A DNA stretch of 64,000 nucleotides, taken from the NCBI RefSeq assembly GCF_001584325.1, contig NZ_LSAZ01000007.1:1-64000 (forward strand). The letters run 5' to 3'. The notes under the pieces were generated by a model that was not told where the DNA came from, did no database searches, and worked only from the letters and a program-made list of their open reading frames with translations. This DNA comes from Bacillus nakamurai (lineage in GTDB: Bacteria; Bacillota; Bacilli; Bacillales; Bacillaceae). A program made the position numbers and the translations under genes. Within the stretch, counting starts at the first letter, position 1, and each line of letters starts with the position of its first letter. This document shows, piece after piece, positions 46,190 to 56,986 of this stretch.

Positions 46190-46664
46190 TGACGGCAGCG
46201 AAAAGAAAGAAGGCCGAGCAGGGATAAGGCGCTCCCTGCTCCCAGCTTACGCCTTTAAGCCCGTATGCATTTAGACGGAGACAAAGTCGTAGGTGTTCGT
46301 CTGACATTCGTTATCACTCCGCTTTTCACACATTTCTGAACCTAACCCACCAAATTTATGCTAAGCTTTAAAAAGGAACCTTCACTGGATAATACCCGCG
46401 CCTTTTTCAAACCGCAAAATTCAGCATAAACTTATTCGTTCCTCGTTTTATAGATGCGTATGTACTTCGAAACATGGGCAAAAAAATAACCGTCCAATAA
46501 ATGGACGGCACAATGATTTGCGCTGCGATCTTTTTAGTAATACGTATTCCGTAAGAACAAGCATAAATTCATCGCTATTATGACGAAAAATTCATCGGAA
46601 CTGCAATAAATTAATTATCGGAATGGACGGTTATTCAACGCGAGAAACACCGTCAAATCAACGT
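46190..46664. other. 475-bp intergenic region after spo0A
   Basis: No gene with a ribosome-binding site was found. The region contains a GAGCAGGG/CCCTGCTC hairpin at 46216-46243, a TTTATGCT/AGCATAAA inverted repeat around 46355-46436, and the spo0A terminator. It also holds the palindrome AATACGTATT at 46539-46548 and two copies of AAATTCATCG (near 46567 and 46589). The last part is probably the spo0A 3' untranslated region. Confidence 0.6.
46481..46508 (-). terminator. Terminator after spo0A
   Basis: CCGTCC at 46490-46495 pairs with GGACGG at 46503-46508 and an A-rich run becomes U on the minus-strand RNA. A second CCGTCC-type arm nearer spo0A can compete. Confidence 0.75.
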
Positions 46665-47465
46665 TCAGCTCGCTTTATGTTCCAATCTCAGCTTATCTGC
46701 AACCATCGCTATGAACTCTGAATTGGTTGGTTTTGCCTTTGTCATGCTTACGGTATATCCGAACAGTGAAGAAATAGAGTCGATATTTCCCCTGCTCCAC
46801 GCGACTTCAATGGCGTGGCGGATTGCTCGTTCTACACGGCTTGCGGTCGTGTTGAATTTTTTGGCGATGTCGGGATAAAGGACTTTTGTGATGCTTCCGA
46901 GGAGCTCGATGTCGTTATAAACCATGGAAATGGCTTCACGCAAATAAAGATAGCCTTTGATATGGGCAGGCACACCGATCTCATGGATAATGCTTGTGAT
47001 ACTGGCATCGAGATTTTTCCGTTTCGGTTCCGGCTGGCTGCGGATGATACTGCTTTGCGCTGACGGCGCACGGTGTGTCACGCTGCTGGCATTTCCGCTT
47101 ACTTGGCGGATATGCCCGACAAGGTTTTCCATATCAAACGGCTTAAGGATAAAATAGGATGCGCCTAAATCGACGGCTTTTTTCGTAACGTCTTCCTGCC
47201 CGAACGCAGTCAGCATGATAACGTTCGGCTGCTTGGCAAGCTCTGATCCCCGAAGGCGTTCCAATACCGCGAGACCGTCAAGATGCGGCATGATAATGTC
47301 TAAGACGAGCACGTCGGGATCTTTGTCTTTAAACAAAGAAAGACATTCCTGTCCGTTATAAGCAACGCCGATAACTTCCATATCATCCTGTCCTTCTATA
47401 TATTCACTCAACAGGCTTACAAGCTCTCGATTATCGTCAGCAACACAAACTTTAATTTTCTCCAC
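46665..47465 (-). CDS. spo0A: Sporulation master regulator Spo0A
   Basis: This response regulator receives phosphate from the phosphorelay and controls entry into sporulation, biofilm genes and competence. The 266-residue protein has a receiver domain with the acidic pair VADDN, phospho-acceptor D56 in [12 protein letters not shown], and the conserved lysine in FILKPFDM. A linker is followed by the DNA-binding domain with [17 protein letters not shown]. Translation starts at GTG 47465 after GGAGG. Three 0A boxes lie upstream. Confidence 0.98.
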   Translation of the reverse strand: MEKIKVCVADDNRELVSLLSEYIEGQDDMEVIGVAYNGQECLSLFKDKDPDVLVLDIIMPHLDGLAVLERLRGSELAKQPNVIMLTAFGQEDVTKKAVDLGASYFILKPFDMENLVGHIRQVSGNASSVTHRAPSAQSSIIRSQPEPKRKNLDASITSIIHEIGVPAHIKGYLYLREAISMVYNDIELLGSITKVLYPDIAKKFNTTASRVERAIRHAIEVAWSRGNIDSISSLFGYTVSMTKAKPTNSEFIAMVADKLRLEHKAS

Positions 47466-47524
47466 GTTTCTTCCTCCCCCAATGTATTAACAGGACACAA
47501 CCTTTTATGACTGCTACATGTTAC

Positions 47525-47532
47525 ATTCGACA
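47525..47532 (-). promoter_or_regulatory. 0A box 1 upstream of spo0A
   Basis: TGTCGAAT on the minus strand matches the Spo0A~P site TGNCGAA. It lies about 60 bases before the spo0A start. Confidence 0.75.
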
Positions 47533-47614
47533 AAACCACTACTTCCCCTTTTAAAAAATCCATATTTACCAATAATAGTGGTATATCTTTGTTTTTCTAG
47601 CATTTTCTAGGTTT

Positions 47615-47621
47615 TTCGACT
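47615..47621 (-). promoter_or_regulatory. 0A box 2 upstream of spo0A
   Basis: AGTCGAA on the minus strand resembles the 0A box core with one change. It lies about 150 bases upstream of spo0A. Confidence 0.6.
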
Positions 47622-47656
47622 AAAAATTAAGTTTGACAAATCAGGAAACGTGAATT

Positions 47657-47663
47657 TGTCGAA
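47657..47663 (+). promoter_or_regulatory. 0A box 3 upstream of spo0A
   Basis: TGTCGAA on the plus strand is a perfect 0A core, about 190 bases upstream of the spo0A start. Together with the other boxes it suggests autoregulation of the two spo0A promoters. Confidence 0.7.
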
Positions 47664-47720
47664 AAATCTTCTTTTCTTATTTTACATGAATCCCAGAAAG
47701 AAGTGAAGAACACAACAAAT

Positions 47721-47746
47721 AAAAAAACTGCCGGATAACCGGCAGT
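47721..47746 (-). terminator. Terminator after spoIVB
   Basis: ACTGCCGG and CCGGCAGT form a perfect 8-bp stem and seven T follow on the minus strand. It touches the spoIVB stop codon. Confidence 0.9.
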
Positions 47747-49026
47747 CAGCTTGCTTTGTCTTTTCCGTATACATCAATTCCTGCTTCAGAAAGCATCCAT
47801 TCGATATGAACTCCGTAGCCGCTCGTCGGATCATTGACAAATACGTGAGTCACGGCTCCGACGACTTTCCCGTTTTGGATGATCGGGCTTCCGCTCATTC
47901 CCTGAACAATTCCGCCGGTTCTTTTCAGCAGTTTCGGGTCTGTTACCTTTAACACCATTCCCTTCGTCGCCGGGAATTTTTGCGGTGTCGTACTGACGAT
48001 TTCAATGTCAAATTTCTCTACCTTGTCGTTTTCAATGACTGTAAGCATTTGTGCGGGCCCTTTTTTCACTTCATTTGACAGGGCGACAGGAAGCGCTTTA
48101 TCAGAAATGTTGTTTTTAATCGGCTGATGCAGCGTTCCGAAGATGCCAAACGGGCTGTTTCGGTTAATGTCACCAATCGTTTTCCGTTCTGAGGAAAACC
48201 TCGCCAGCTTCTCGCCCGGATTGCCGCCTGTCCCTTTTTCAATCGATGTTACGGTTGAACGGACGATTTCTCCGTCTTCAACCACGATCGGCTTTTTCGT
48301 ATCCATATCAGATATAACGTGGCCCAGTGCGCCGTATTTTTTTGTTTTCGGTTCAAAAAAAGTCATGGTGCCGATGCCGGCTGCCGAATCGCGGATGTAA
48401 AGCCCGATCCGGTATTTTCCTTCTGCCTCATCCTTTGTCGGAATAAGCTTTGTCTTAATTTTTTGATTATCGCGTTTGACCAATAAATCCAGTGATTCCC
48501 CGGTTTTGCCCGCTTTTTGAATAAACGGGGCGATATCGTTCATTTTTTCAATTTTATGTCCGTTCATTTTGATAATGATGTCGCCTGCTTCAATTCCCGC
48601 TCGTTCCCCCGGAGACTTTTTTCCATCCTTTGTCATCACTTGATGAAAGCCGACGACCAGAACACCGACAGAATGTAACTTGACACCGATGGACTGGCCG
48701 CCGGGAATGACCTTCAATTCAGGAAGGACGCGTACTTTCGTTTTTTTAATGGGAAATCCGGCAAGATCATATACTACTTCTGACCGGCCTTGTTTTTGTC
48801 CCGTGATGCTTGTTCGGCCGTGATCTTGTTTAAGGGTAAAGGCTTCAGATAATTCGCCCTTTTCAGCGCTTATGGCTGCATTTGTTGAAACGGCCTGTGT
48901 CTGGTTTTCAAAGACGCTCGTTTGCGCCGGAATCAGTAAATATTCTTTAAATGGCTTGCAAAAGCCTACACTTAGTAAAGAAACAAGGAGAATTACACCT
49001 ATTGCTTTTCTCATGTTATCGGGCAT
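47746..49026 (-). CDS. spoIVB: SpoIVB signalling protease
   Basis: This forespore serine peptidase is secreted into the space between the membranes and triggers SpoIVFB and pro-SigK processing. The 426-residue protein has an N-terminal membrane anchor, a PDZ domain (about residues 105-190, including [13 protein letters not shown]) and the S55 catalytic domain. The histidine is in [12 protein letters not shown] and the serine in [15 protein letters not shown]. The gene order recN-spoIVB-spo0A is as in B. subtilis. Confidence 0.97.
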   Translation of the reverse strand: MPDNMRKAIGVILLVSLLSVGFCKPFKEYLLIPAQTSVFENQTQAVSTNAAISAEKGELSEAFTLKQDHGRTSITGQKQGRSEVVYDLAGFPIKKTKVRVLPELKVIPGGQSIGVKLHSVGVLVVGFHQVMTKDGKKSPGERAGIEAGDIIIKMNGHKIEKMNDIAPFIQKAGKTGESLDLLVKRDNQKIKTKLIPTKDEAEGKYRIGLYIRDSAAGIGTMTFFEPKTKKYGALGHVISDMDTKKPIVVEDGEIVRSTVTSIEKGTGGNPGEKLARFSSERKTIGDINRNSPFGIFGTLHQPIKNNISDKALPVALSNEVKKGPAQMLTVIENDKVEKFDIEIVSTTPQKFPATKGMVLKVTDPKLLKRTGGIVQGMSGSPIIQNGKVVGAVTHVFVNDPTSGYGVHIEWMLSEAGIDVYGKDKAS

Positions 49027-49163
49027 TCATTACTTCACTCTCCTCGCTCCTATCCCACACCACTTTCTTTTTCTGCTACATCTATACTTTTGCCTTTCTG
49101 AGCGTGATTTATAACCGGCATACAAAGAAAAACATTGGATACACTGTTAGAGAAATGGAACAT

Positions 49164-49195
49164 AAAAAATAAGCTGCCTAGTCTCAGCAGCTTAT
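49164..49195 (-). terminator. Terminator after recN
   Basis: ATAAGCTGC and GCAGCTTAT form a perfect 9-bp stem, followed by six T on the minus strand. The stem includes the last bases of recN. Confidence 0.85.
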
Positions 49196-50922
49196 CCTGT
49201 CGTTTTTACCTGGCCGGCTTGTTTTAAGAGCTCCTTCGCATGCCTTTTTGTCAGATCGGTGACCTCGACTCCTGCGATCATGCGCCCGATTTCCGCTACC
49301 TTGTCCTGCTTGGAAAGCGGCTTGACATGGGTTGTCGTCCTGCCGTCTTTTAATTCTTTAGCGATTAAAAGATGGGTATCGGCCATGGCGGCGACCTGCG
49401 GAAGGTGTGTAATGCAAAGCACCTGTGAGCCGGTTGATACTTTATGAATTTTTTCAGCGATGGCTTGTGCGACACGGCCGCTGACTCCGGTATCAACCTC
49501 ATCGAATATAATGGAAGTAACATCCTGCTGGGAAGAAAAAATGCTTTTAATCGCCAGCATCACCCGTGACAATTCTCCTCCTGAGGCTACCTTTGACAGC
49601 GGTTTAAGCGGTTCGCCTGTATTGGTGGAGATTAAAAATTTCACGATATCAATGCCTTTTGGCGTCAGCTGTACCGGCTGGCCGTTTACAACCGGGGCTT
49701 CATCGGCAGACGGATCGGTTTTCACGAGAAATTCCGTATCGAAAGTGGATTTCCCCATATACAGGCTTTTTAATTCCTGATGAATGTCTTCAGCAAGCTT
49801 TTTGGCCCACGCTTTTCTGATTTTTGACAAATTAGCGGCCTCTACGGCCACATCTTTACCGACAGACTCCAATTCCTTTTTCAGTGTTTCAAGATGGCTG
49901 TCCCGGTTTTCAATCTGATCGATTTCTTCCTCAATTTTTGAGCCGTATTCTAAAATGTCTTCAACCGTCGCTCCGTATTTGCGTTTGAGCTGTTTGATTT
50001 CGTTTAAACGTGTTTCAATAAAATTAAGCCGTTCAGGATCAAATTCCAGTTCATCTAACAAATTGCGCATCTGAAATGTCGCATCCTCCAGCAGGTAATA
50101 AGAGTTTGAAACACTTTCAGACAGCTTTTGCAGCGGCTCATTGATATCAGAAATGTCATCGAGCTGAGAAGAAGCCATTCCGACCCAATCGAGTCCTCCC
50201 TGTTCGCTGCGGAGCGCGTTATAAGCGTTTTGCAGTGATTCATATATCTTTTCGAAATTGGATATTTGCTTGCGCTCTTCTTGCAAAGTTTCGTCTTCAT
50301 TCAGCTCAAGCTTCGCCGATTCGATTTCTTCAAGCTGAAATTGAATCAGATCTAACCGATGGGCCATTTCCTGCTCGCTTTCAGACAGCTGCTTTACCTT
50401 TTTGAGCAGCTTCATGTAACGGACATATCCCTCCTGGTAAGCCTGAAGCGCTGCTTCGGCTTCGCTTCCCGCAAATTTATCCAAAAGCTCTAAATGCTTG
50501 TCGTCCTCCATTAACAGCTGGTTATCGTGCTGTCCGTGAATATCTAATAAAAGTCTGCCGATCTCCCTCAAGGCTGCAATCGTTACTAATTTTCCGTTAA
50601 CACGGCACACGCTCTTTCCCCCGGCATTGATATCCCGTCTCATGACAATCATGTCGTCTGATGCGTCTATTCCCTGCTGGCGGCACACCTCAAAAACGGG
50701 ATGGCCGCTTTCCAGCAAAAACAGCCCTTCAAGCTCGGCCTTTGTTTCCCCGTAACGGACAAATTCAGAAGATCCGCGGCCGCCGACTAATAAGGAAACG
50801 GCGTCTATAATAATCGACTTGCCGGCCCCGGTTTCCCCTGTCAGGACGGTGAGCCCCCGCTCAAACGAAATCGTCAGTTCCTCTATAATGGCAAAGTTTT
50901 TTATTGATAGTTCAGCTAACAA
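49192..50922 (-). CDS. recN: DNA repair protein RecN
   Basis: This SMC-like ATPase gathers at double-strand breaks early in recombinational repair. The ends form an ABC head: Walker A GETGAGKS near residue 33 and the signature VASGGELSRVMLAIK with Walker B SIIFDEVDTGVSG near the C-terminus. Coiled coils fill about residues 160-380. TTG at 50922, eight bases after AAGGTGG, gives 576 residues beginning LAELSIKNF; an ATG at 50934 is an alternative. Confidence 0.96.
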   Translation of the reverse strand: MLAELSIKNFAIIEELTISFERGLTVLTGETGAGKSIIIDAVSLLVGGRGSSEFVRYGETKAELEGLFLLESGHPVFEVCRQQGIDASDDMIVMRRDINAGGKSVCRVNGKLVTIAALREIGRLLLDIHGQHDNQLLMEDDKHLELLDKFAGSEAEAALQAYQEGYVRYMKLLKKVKQLSESEQEMAHRLDLIQFQLEEIESAKLELNEDETLQEERKQISNFEKIYESLQNAYNALRSEQGGLDWVGMASSQLDDISDINEPLQKLSESVSNSYYLLEDATFQMRNLLDELEFDPERLNFIETRLNEIKQLKRKYGATVEDILEYGSKIEEEIDQIENRDSHLETLKKELESVGKDVAVEAANLSKIRKAWAKKLAEDIHQELKSLYMGKSTFDTEFLVKTDPSADEAPVVNGQPVQLTPKGIDIVKFLISTNTGEPLKPLSKVASGGELSRVMLAIKSIFSSQQDVTSIIFDEVDTGVSGRVAQAIAEKIHKVSTGSQVLCITHLPQVAAMADTHLLIAKELKDGRTTTHVKPLSKQDKVAEIGRMIAGVEVTDLTKRHAKELLKQAGQVKTTG

Positions 50923-50953
50923 ACAGCATTCCACCTTTTATCTGATAATTACG

Positions 50954-51403
50954 CTACAAGAGCTCCAGCAGACGGCTTTGAACACCTTCCGTATCTTCAG
51001 GCGTCCTGCAAATGATTAAGATCGTGTCGTCTCCGCAAATCGTGCCCATAATTTCTTCCCATTCGAGATTATCCATCAAAGCGCCGATAGCCTGGGCATT
51101 CCCCGGCATCGTTTTCAGGACGATCATATGGCTTGCCGAATCAATTTTTACAAACGCGTCCATTAATGAGCGTTTCAGCTTTGACAGCGGATTAAAACGC
51201 TGATCCGCCGGAAGGCTGTATTTGTAAGAACCGGTATTGGTCGGCACCTTTACAAGATGAAGCTCTTTAATATCTCTGGAAACGGTAGCTTGAGTTACCT
51301 TATACCCCTCTTCTCTCAGCATGTCAACTAAGTCATCCTGCGTTTCAATCTCATGGCTCGTAATAAGCTCTCTGATTTTTATATGCCTTTGGCCTTTCGT
51401 CAT
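50954..51403 (-). CDS. ahrC: Arginine regulator AhrC/ArgR
   Basis: This 149-residue hexameric regulator represses arginine synthesis and activates catabolism. The N-terminal winged helix is [19 protein letters not shown] then [17 protein letters not shown]. The C-terminal domain has the arginine-binding and oligomerisation residues in [17 protein letters not shown]. It lies between recN and yqxC as in B. subtilis. The artPQR transporter at 19-21 kb would be a plausible target. Confidence 0.96.
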   Translation of the reverse strand: MTKGQRHIKIRELITSHEIETQDDLVDMLREEGYKVTQATVSRDIKELHLVKVPTNTGSYKYSLPADQRFNPLSKLKRSLMDAFVKIDSASHMIVLKTMPGNAQAIGALMDNLEWEEIMGTICGDDTILIICRTPEDTEGVQSRLLELL

Positions 51404-51498
51404 GTAAGCACCTCTGTTTCAAGCTGATCTTGTCATTATGTTAACCGCTTCTCTTTAAAAAGTACATGATTGCAGAAAAAAGGAATAATAGCCCCCTA

Positions 51499-52344
51499 TT
51501 ATTCCGGTACATCTGCTTTTTTTGCTTTTAATGTCTGATGTGCCTCTTCAACGGTGCGAAGAATGTCTTCTTCCGGCAGCTCTGCGCCGTTTTGACCTTC
51601 ACCATCCCACCTCAAATGAAGCAAGAATTCAATATTCCCGTCTCCGCCGGTAATCGGTGAAAAGGACAGTCCTTTGCACACATACCCTTCGGCTGCGGAA
51701 AATTGAATCATGCGCCTGAGAACATCAGCGTGAACGCCCGGATCTCTGACAATGCCTTTTTTGCCGACTGATTCCCGTCCGGCTTCAAACTGCGGCTTCA
51801 CGAGCGCGATGCAATCGCTCCCCGGCACAAGCAGTTTTTTTAACACCGGCAGAATTAAGCGGAGAGAAATGAAAGAGACATCGATTGTGGCAAATTCCGG
51901 CAAACCTTCTGTAAAGTCGGAAGGCTCCGAATAGCGGAAATTGGTCCGCTCCATCACCACAACCCTCGCGTCCTGTCTCAGCTTCCACGCAAGCTGATTG
52001 TAGCCGACATCTACCGCATAGGATTGTTTTGCGCCGTTTTGCAAGGCGCAATCAGTAAATCCTCCTGTTGATGAACCGATGTCGATCATGATTTTTCCTT
52101 CCACTGAAACGGGGAATTCCTTGAGGGCTTTTTCGAGCTTCAATCCGCCTCTGCTGACGTATTTGAGAGGATTCCCTTTTATCATTAACGGAAGGTCCCG
52201 GGCAATTTTTTCACCCGGTTTGTCCAATCGGTTTTCATTTGAATAGACGATGCCCGCCATGATGGCGCGCTTCGCTTTTTCCCGCGTTTCTGCGAGTCCT
52301 TTTTCTACAAGAAGTACATCTAATCGTTCTTTTTTTGCTGTCAT
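51499..52344 (-). CDS. yqxC: S4-domain RNA methyltransferase YqxC (TlyA family)
   Basis: This 281-residue protein has an N-terminal S4 RNA-binding domain ([19 protein letters not shown]) and an FtsJ-like SAM methyltransferase domain. The SAM-binding region is [19 protein letters not shown] near residue 90. TlyA relatives make 2'-O-methyl marks on rRNA. The start overlaps the dxs stop by four bases, so the two are coupled. Confidence 0.92.
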   Translation of the reverse strand: MTAKKERLDVLLVEKGLAETREKAKRAIMAGIVYSNENRLDKPGEKIARDLPLMIKGNPLKYVSRGGLKLEKALKEFPVSVEGKIMIDIGSSTGGFTDCALQNGAKQSYAVDVGYNQLAWKLRQDARVVVMERTNFRYSEPSDFTEGLPEFATIDVSFISLRLILPVLKKLLVPGSDCIALVKPQFEAGRESVGKKGIVRDPGVHADVLRRMIQFSAAEGYVCKGLSFSPITGGDGNIEFLLHLRWDGEGQNGAELPEEDILRTVEEAHQTLKAKKADVPE

Positions 52345-54242
52345 GATCCAATTCCTTTATGTGTCTTCGGCGGCATCAGAAGTCTGATCCGGTTAATGGC
52401 CTCCGCTTTTGTCAGCCCGATTTCTTCGAGAAGGGCGGTTACGCTTCCGTGTTCAATAAATCGGTCAGGTATCCCCATTCTGTCAATCGGCGTATGGTAC
52501 ATGCCGAGGTCATGAGCGAATTCAAGTATTGTACTTCCGAACCCGCCTTCAAGCACGGCTTCTTCAATCGTTAAAATCGGCAGTCCTTCGTTAAGGATGG
52601 CCTTCATCATTTGTTTGTCAATCGGTTTAATAAACCGCGCATTCACGACACGCACGGAAAGGCCTTCTTTTTGCAGCTCTTCGGCTGCTTCAAGCGCCAT
52701 TTCAATGGTTGTGCCGAACGTTAAAATAACCGCGTCTTTCCCAGGGCGGAGAACCTCCCATGTTCCGATCGGAATGGTTTTCAGCTCTTCATCCATTTTC
52801 ACGCCGAGCCCGTTTCCGCGCGGAAAGCGCATGGCAATCGGACCTTCCTCATAGCTGAGTGCGGTGTTTACCATGTGGCGCCCTTCATTTTCGTCCTTCG
52901 GCATCATTAAGACGAGATTCGGTATATGACGCAAGAAGGCGATGTCAAATACACCTTGGTGTGTCTCACCGTCTGCACCGACTAATCCGGCGCGGTCAAT
53001 GCCGATAAATACATTCGCGTTCTGGCGGCAGATGTCATGGACGACCTGATCGTAAGCACGCTGTAAAAACGTTGAATAGATCGCGAGAAACGGCTTCATG
53101 CCCTGAAGCGCCATGCCGGCTGCCATCGTTGCCGCATGCTGTTCTGCAATCCCCACGTCAAACATGCGTTCAGGGAATTCATTCGCGAACCCTTCCAGCT
53201 TTGAGCCGACAGGCATTGCCGGTGTAATGGCGACGATTCTGTCATCTTTGCGGGCAAGCTCTTGCACCGTGCCGCTGACGAGGCCGCTCCATGAAGGGGC
53301 CGCAGCTTTCGGCTTGACAAAATCGCCCGTATTGATTTTGTAAGGACCCGTACCGTGCCATGTACCGATTGTGTCCGATTCGGCCGGCTTATACCCTTTG
53401 CCCTTTTTAGTGATGACATGCAAAAGGACGGGGCCTTTTGTTTTTTTGGCATACTGGAGGTTTTCAAACAGTTCACTGTAGGAATGCCCGTCGACCGGTC
53501 CTAAATACGTAAAGCCCAGCTCTTCAAAAAACATTCCCGACACAAGCAAATATTTTAAGCTGTCTTTAATCCGTTCAGCCGTTGCGGCCAGTTTTCCGCC
53601 AACGGCAGGAATCCGCTTAAATAAATATTCAAGCTCATCTTTCACCCACTGATATTTGCCGGCCGTCCGAAGGCGCCCGAGCATAGAATGAATTGCCCCG
53701 ACATTCGGCGCAATACTCATCTCATTATCATTCAGGATGACGATCATGTCTTTTTTTTCATCGCCGATATGGTTCAGCGCTTCAAGCGCCATTCCGCCGG
53801 TTAATGCACCGTCTCCGATAATCGGGATGATGTATTCTTTCGTTCCTTTAATATCCCGGGCGGCTGCCATTCCCATTGCGCCTGAAAGGGATGTCGAGCT
53901 GTGCCCGGTTTCCCATACGTCATGCTCGCTTTCGCTGCGCTTCGGGAAGCCGCAAAGCCCTTTATACTGGCGCAAGGTTTCAAACTCCTTGCCGCGTCCG
54001 GTTAACAGTTTGTGAACATAGGACTGATGTCCGACGTCCCATAAAAATTTATCTTTCGGACTGTCAAATTCTTTGTGCAGCGCGATTGTCAGCTCGACAA
54101 CGCCGAGATTGGGCCCGATATGGCCGCCTGAGGCAGAAAGCGTCGTGATTAAAAAATTGCGGATTTCCTCACTCAGCTCTTCCAGCTGCTCTATTGACAT
54201 GTTTTTAAGAAATGACGGGTCCTGTATTGATAAAAGATCCAA
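52341..54242 (-). CDS. dxs: 1-deoxy-D-xylulose-5-phosphate synthase
   Basis: This thiamine-diphosphate enzyme condenses pyruvate and glyceraldehyde-3-phosphate in the first step of the MEP isoprenoid pathway. The 633-residue protein has the TPP motif [14 protein letters not shown] then NDNEMSI near residue 155, and the transketolase pyrimidine and C-terminal domains. Translation probably starts at TTG 54242. The upstream ribosome-binding site is weak (GTGAG). It lies next to ispA, another isoprenoid gene. Confidence 0.96.
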   Translation of the reverse strand: MDLLSIQDPSFLKNMSIEQLEELSEEIRNFLITTLSASGGHIGPNLGVVELTIALHKEFDSPKDKFLWDVGHQSYVHKLLTGRGKEFETLRQYKGLCGFPKRSESEHDVWETGHSSTSLSGAMGMAAARDIKGTKEYIIPIIGDGALTGGMALEALNHIGDEKKDMIVILNDNEMSIAPNVGAIHSMLGRLRTAGKYQWVKDELEYLFKRIPAVGGKLAATAERIKDSLKYLLVSGMFFEELGFTYLGPVDGHSYSELFENLQYAKKTKGPVLLHVITKKGKGYKPAESDTIGTWHGTGPYKINTGDFVKPKAAAPSWSGLVSGTVQELARKDDRIVAITPAMPVGSKLEGFANEFPERMFDVGIAEQHAATMAAGMALQGMKPFLAIYSTFLQRAYDQVVHDICRQNANVFIGIDRAGLVGADGETHQGVFDIAFLRHIPNLVLMMPKDENEGRHMVNTALSYEEGPIAMRFPRGNGLGVKMDEELKTIPIGTWEVLRPGKDAVILTFGTTIEMALEAAEELQKEGLSVRVVNARFIKPIDKQMMKAILNEGLPILTIEEAVLEGGFGSTILEFAHDLGMYHTPIDRMGIPDRFIEHGSVTALLEEIGLTKAEAINRIRLLMPPKTHKGIGS

Positions 54243-54342
54243 AGCGGATCAACTCACTTTCAGCATGAATTTCTGCAAATTGAACAGTGTCTTTTTGTCA
54301 AAAGAAAAAGACTTATTCTGTATTTTCATCGAAACTGCTTAC

Positions 54343-54372
54343 ATTTTACCATATCAGCGGCAGCCCCTTCAA
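54343..54372 (-). promoter_or_regulatory. Possible promoter upstream of dxs
   Basis: On the minus strand TTGAAG (54372-54367) and TAAAAT (54348-54343) are separated by 18 bp, about 100 bases before dxs and close behind the ispA stop. Confidence 0.45.
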
Positions 54373-54384
54373 ATCAGGATCGTT

Positions 54385-55275
54385 TTAATGGTCTCTCGCC
54401 GCAATTAAATCGCAAAGGTCGTACAAAAGCTCTTTTTCCAGAGAAAGCCCGCTGATGATCTGTTTCGCTTCGCTTATATGATAAGCGAGCTTTTGTTTCG
54501 CGCCTTCTAACGTTAAAATCGAAGGATATGTTGATTTGTCATTTGTCGTATCTGAGCCTACGGGTTTGCCGATTTTCTCTTCATTTCCTTCGATGTCAAG
54601 GATGTCGTCCCGGATTTGAAACCCGATGCCGATATGGCTGCTGAACCGGCGCAGCTTTTCGATCTCATCCTCCGGCGCATCCGCCAAAATGGCGCCCGCC
54701 GTTACGGAAAAGCCGAGAAGCTTGGCCGTTTTCCGCTCATGAATCGATTCCAGCTCTTCCAGCGTTACTTGCCTTTGCTCCGCTTCCATGTCGGCTATCT
54801 GCCCGCCGACCATTCCTTCTGTGCCGGCGGCGGTGATCAGTTCATTCACGAGGCGGAGCCGTTTATTTGCTGAAACCGCATCAGATACATGAGCCGTAAT
54901 GAGTTTAAAGCTTTCCGTCAGGAGCCCGTCTCCGGCCAATACAGCCGTCGCCTCTCCGAACACTTTATGGTTGGTCGGTTTTCCGCGCCGCAAATCATCA
55001 TCATCCATACACGGCAGATCGTCGTGAATCAAAGAATAGGTATGGATCATTTCAACTGCGCAGCCGACAGGAATCCCGTCTTTTTCGTCTTTTCCGTACG
55101 CATTCAGCACGGCTAAGACGACGAGGGGGCGCAGTCTCTTTCCGCCCGCTTCCAAAGAATACAGCATAGACTTTTTAAGGGGGTCAGGCATCGCCAAGCG
55201 TTCAGTATACAAAAATAGCTGCTGTTCAATCGTTTTTTTGCGCGATGCTAAAAATGCTTCCAGTTTATTTGTCAC
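54385..55275 (-). CDS. ispA: Farnesyl diphosphate synthase
   Basis: This 296-residue prenyltransferase makes farnesyl diphosphate from isopentenyl and dimethylallyl diphosphate. The first aspartate-rich motif is in [19 protein letters not shown] and the second in [13 protein letters not shown] at 55275, nine bases after GGAGG, matches the length I remember for B. subtilis YqiD. It overlaps the end of xseB by 11 bases. Confidence 0.96.
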   Translation of the reverse strand: MTNKLEAFLASRKKTIEQQLFLYTERLAMPDPLKKSMLYSLEAGGKRLRPLVVLAVLNAYGKDEKDGIPVGCAVEMIHTYSLIHDDLPCMDDDDLRRGKPTNHKVFGEATAVLAGDGLLTESFKLITAHVSDAVSANKRLRLVNELITAAGTEGMVGGQIADMEAEQRQVTLEELESIHERKTAKLLGFSVTAGAILADAPEDEIEKLRRFSSHIGIGFQIRDDILDIEGNEEKIGKPVGSDTTNDKSTYPSILTLEGAKQKLAYHISEAKQIISGLSLEKELLYDLCDLIAARDH

Positions 55276-55519
55276 CTTCGTCTTCCTCCTGAACGCTGAA
55301 AGGTGCAAGTTCTCCGTCATCTTTTAAAATAAAGTCCATTTGCTTTTCGACATGCTGCAATTTTTCATGGCACATTTTTGAAAGAGCCATTCCTTCTTGA
55401 AAATAATTAATCGCCTGCTCAAGCGGCACGTCTCCTTCTTCAAGCTTTGCCACTATGCCTTCAAGGCCTTTCATCGCCTCTTCAAATGTCATCGTTTCAC
55501 TTTTTTTGATTTCTGTCAT
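55265..55519 (-). CDS. xseB: Exonuclease VII small subunit
   Basis: The 84-residue product has the XseB helical hairpin ([20 protein letters not shown] then [15 protein letters not shown]). It binds the long C-terminal helix of XseA to form the single-strand exonuclease. It overlaps xseA by four bases and ispA by eleven. Confidence 0.95.
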   Translation of the reverse strand: MTEIKKSETMTFEEAMKGLEGIVAKLEEGDVPLEQAINYFQEGMALSKMCHEKLQHVEKQMDFILKDDGELAPFSVQEEDEGDK

Positions 55520-56862
55520 TTTTGTTCGCCTCTCTTTTGCAATACTTCACACGTCAGGACGCCGTCAGTCAGCTTTACTTCAAGCTGATCGTTTTGTTCG
55601 ACTTGATCGACGCTTTTAATCAGCTCTTCTTCTTTGTAGGCCAGACTGTATCCTCTCTCCATTACGTGCAGCGGGCTTAATGCATTTAGTTTACCAAGAA
55701 CCGTTTGAAACTGCGAGTGAAGCTGCTTCAATTGGAAGTTCATGCTTCGTGTCAGCTGATTTGTGCGATCCTCGTACCGTTTTCTTGCCTGCTTCAGCTG
55801 GGCCTCTGGGTGGAGTGCGGATAATCTGTAAGTGTCACGCTCCAGCTGCCTGTGCTTCCGGTCTAACAGCGCTGTAAGCTGTGTTTGGAACTGCTGATAC
55901 AGCAAATCAAACTGCTGCTCTTTTTGTGTGTACAAGCGTTTCGGGAAACGGAACGCATATGAAGACTGCAGAGTTTGAATCCGCTCTTTTTTCTGGCTGA
56001 TGTGCTGCTGCATTGCTCTTGTCAATCGGACTTCTGCCGTTTTTGTCCGTTCCATTAAGTCAGTCGTGTGCGGAACGGCGATTTCTGCCGCTCCCGTCGG
56101 CGTTGCGGCCCGGATATCTGCGACAAAGTCACTGATGGTGAAGTCCGTCTCGTGCCCGACCGCCGAAATTATCGGAATGGCTGAAGAAAAGATGGCACGG
56201 GCCACGATCTCTTCGTTAAATGCCCACAATTCTTCGATCGAACCTCCGCCTCTCCCGACAATCAGGACGTCACACATCTGTTGTGCATTTGCTTCTTCAA
56301 TGCGCTTAACAACCGACCTGCTGGCATTTTCACCCTGAACGAGTGCGGGAAGAACAATGACTTTCACTAGGGGATATCTTCTTTTAAGAGTGGTAATTAC
56401 GTCTCTGACAGCCGCTCCCGTCGGAGACGTCACAACCCCGATTGTGGCTGGAAAAGCGGGGATTGCCTGTTTATGCCGTTCATCAAACAACCCTTCACCG
56501 GCAAGTTTTTTCTTTAATTCTTCATATGCTAAGTAAAGCGCCCCCACTCCGTCCGGCTGCATTTCTTTTGCATATAATTGATAGCTTCCGCTCGGTTCAT
56601 ACACGGAGATGCCGCCTCTGACGATCACTTTCATCCCGTCTTCCGGTTTAAACGCAAGCCTTGAACTTTGTCTTTGAAACATAACGGCCTGCATGCGGGC
56701 ATGTTCGTCTTTTAAAGTAAAATAAATGTGGCCCCTCGTATGGATTTTAACGTTGGAAAGCTCTCCCTTAATCCAAATATCTTCAAGATGAGGGTCTACG
56801 TCGAATTTTCGTTTAATATATTTTGTCAGTGCGGAAACCGTGACATATGCTGCTTCACCCAT
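55516..56862 (-). CDS. xseA: Exonuclease VII large subunit
   Basis: This 448-residue nuclease subunit degrades single-stranded DNA. An OB fold occupies about residues 1-100, the catalytic domain has [14 protein letters not shown] and [20 protein letters not shown], and a coiled-coil C-terminal part contacts XseB. The ATG at 56862 follows AAAGGAG; the frame extends to 56880 without a better site. It follows folD after a terminator. Confidence 0.95.
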   Translation of the reverse strand: MGEAAYVTVSALTKYIKRKFDVDPHLEDIWIKGELSNVKIHTRGHIYFTLKDEHARMQAVMFQRQSSRLAFKPEDGMKVIVRGGISVYEPSGSYQLYAKEMQPDGVGALYLAYEELKKKLAGEGLFDERHKQAIPAFPATIGVVTSPTGAAVRDVITTLKRRYPLVKVIVLPALVQGENASRSVVKRIEEANAQQMCDVLIVGRGGGSIEELWAFNEEIVARAIFSSAIPIISAVGHETDFTISDFVADIRAATPTGAAEIAVPHTTDLMERTKTAEVRLTRAMQQHISQKKERIQTLQSSYAFRFPKRLYTQKEQQFDLLYQQFQTQLTALLDRKHRQLERDTYRLSALHPEAQLKQARKRYEDRTNQLTRSMNFQLKQLHSQFQTVLGKLNALSPLHVMERGYSLAYKEEELIKSVDQVEQNDQLEVKLTDGVLTCEVLQKRGEQK

Positions 56863-56903
56863 GTCCTGCACTCCTTTCATAAAGGCTTCTTGCCCTAAAC
56901 TAA

Positions 56904-56943
56904 GAAAACCCGCTTTGGCTGAAAGGAGCCTTAAGAAGCGGGT
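56904..56943 (-). terminator. Terminator after folD
   Basis: ACCCGCTT and AAGCGGGT form a stem with an inner AAGGCTCC-type hairpin and a TTTT tail on the minus strand, between folD and xseA. Confidence 0.75.
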
Positions 56944-56956
56944 ATCGTGCTCATTG

Positions 56957-56972
56957 TCACACCGCGGTGTGA
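56957..56972. promoter_or_regulatory. 16-bp perfect palindrome between folD and xseA
   Basis: TCACACCGCGGTGTGA is its own reverse complement. It lies 14 bases after folD and before the folD terminator. It may be an operator or an RNA stem; no known motif was matched. Confidence 0.5.
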
Positions 56973-56986
56973 TTGTCTCCGGTTAT

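Noticed and set aside
46216-46243. Terminator after the second gerP-like gene
   Set aside because: The GAGCAGGG/CCCTGCTC stem is good, but no T run follows, so it is mentioned only as a stem.
46265-46339. Short frame beginning MHLDGDKVVGVRL downstream of the second gerP-like gene
   Set aside because: Only 24 codons, no ribosome-binding site, and no family match. It may be a relic but cannot be supported.
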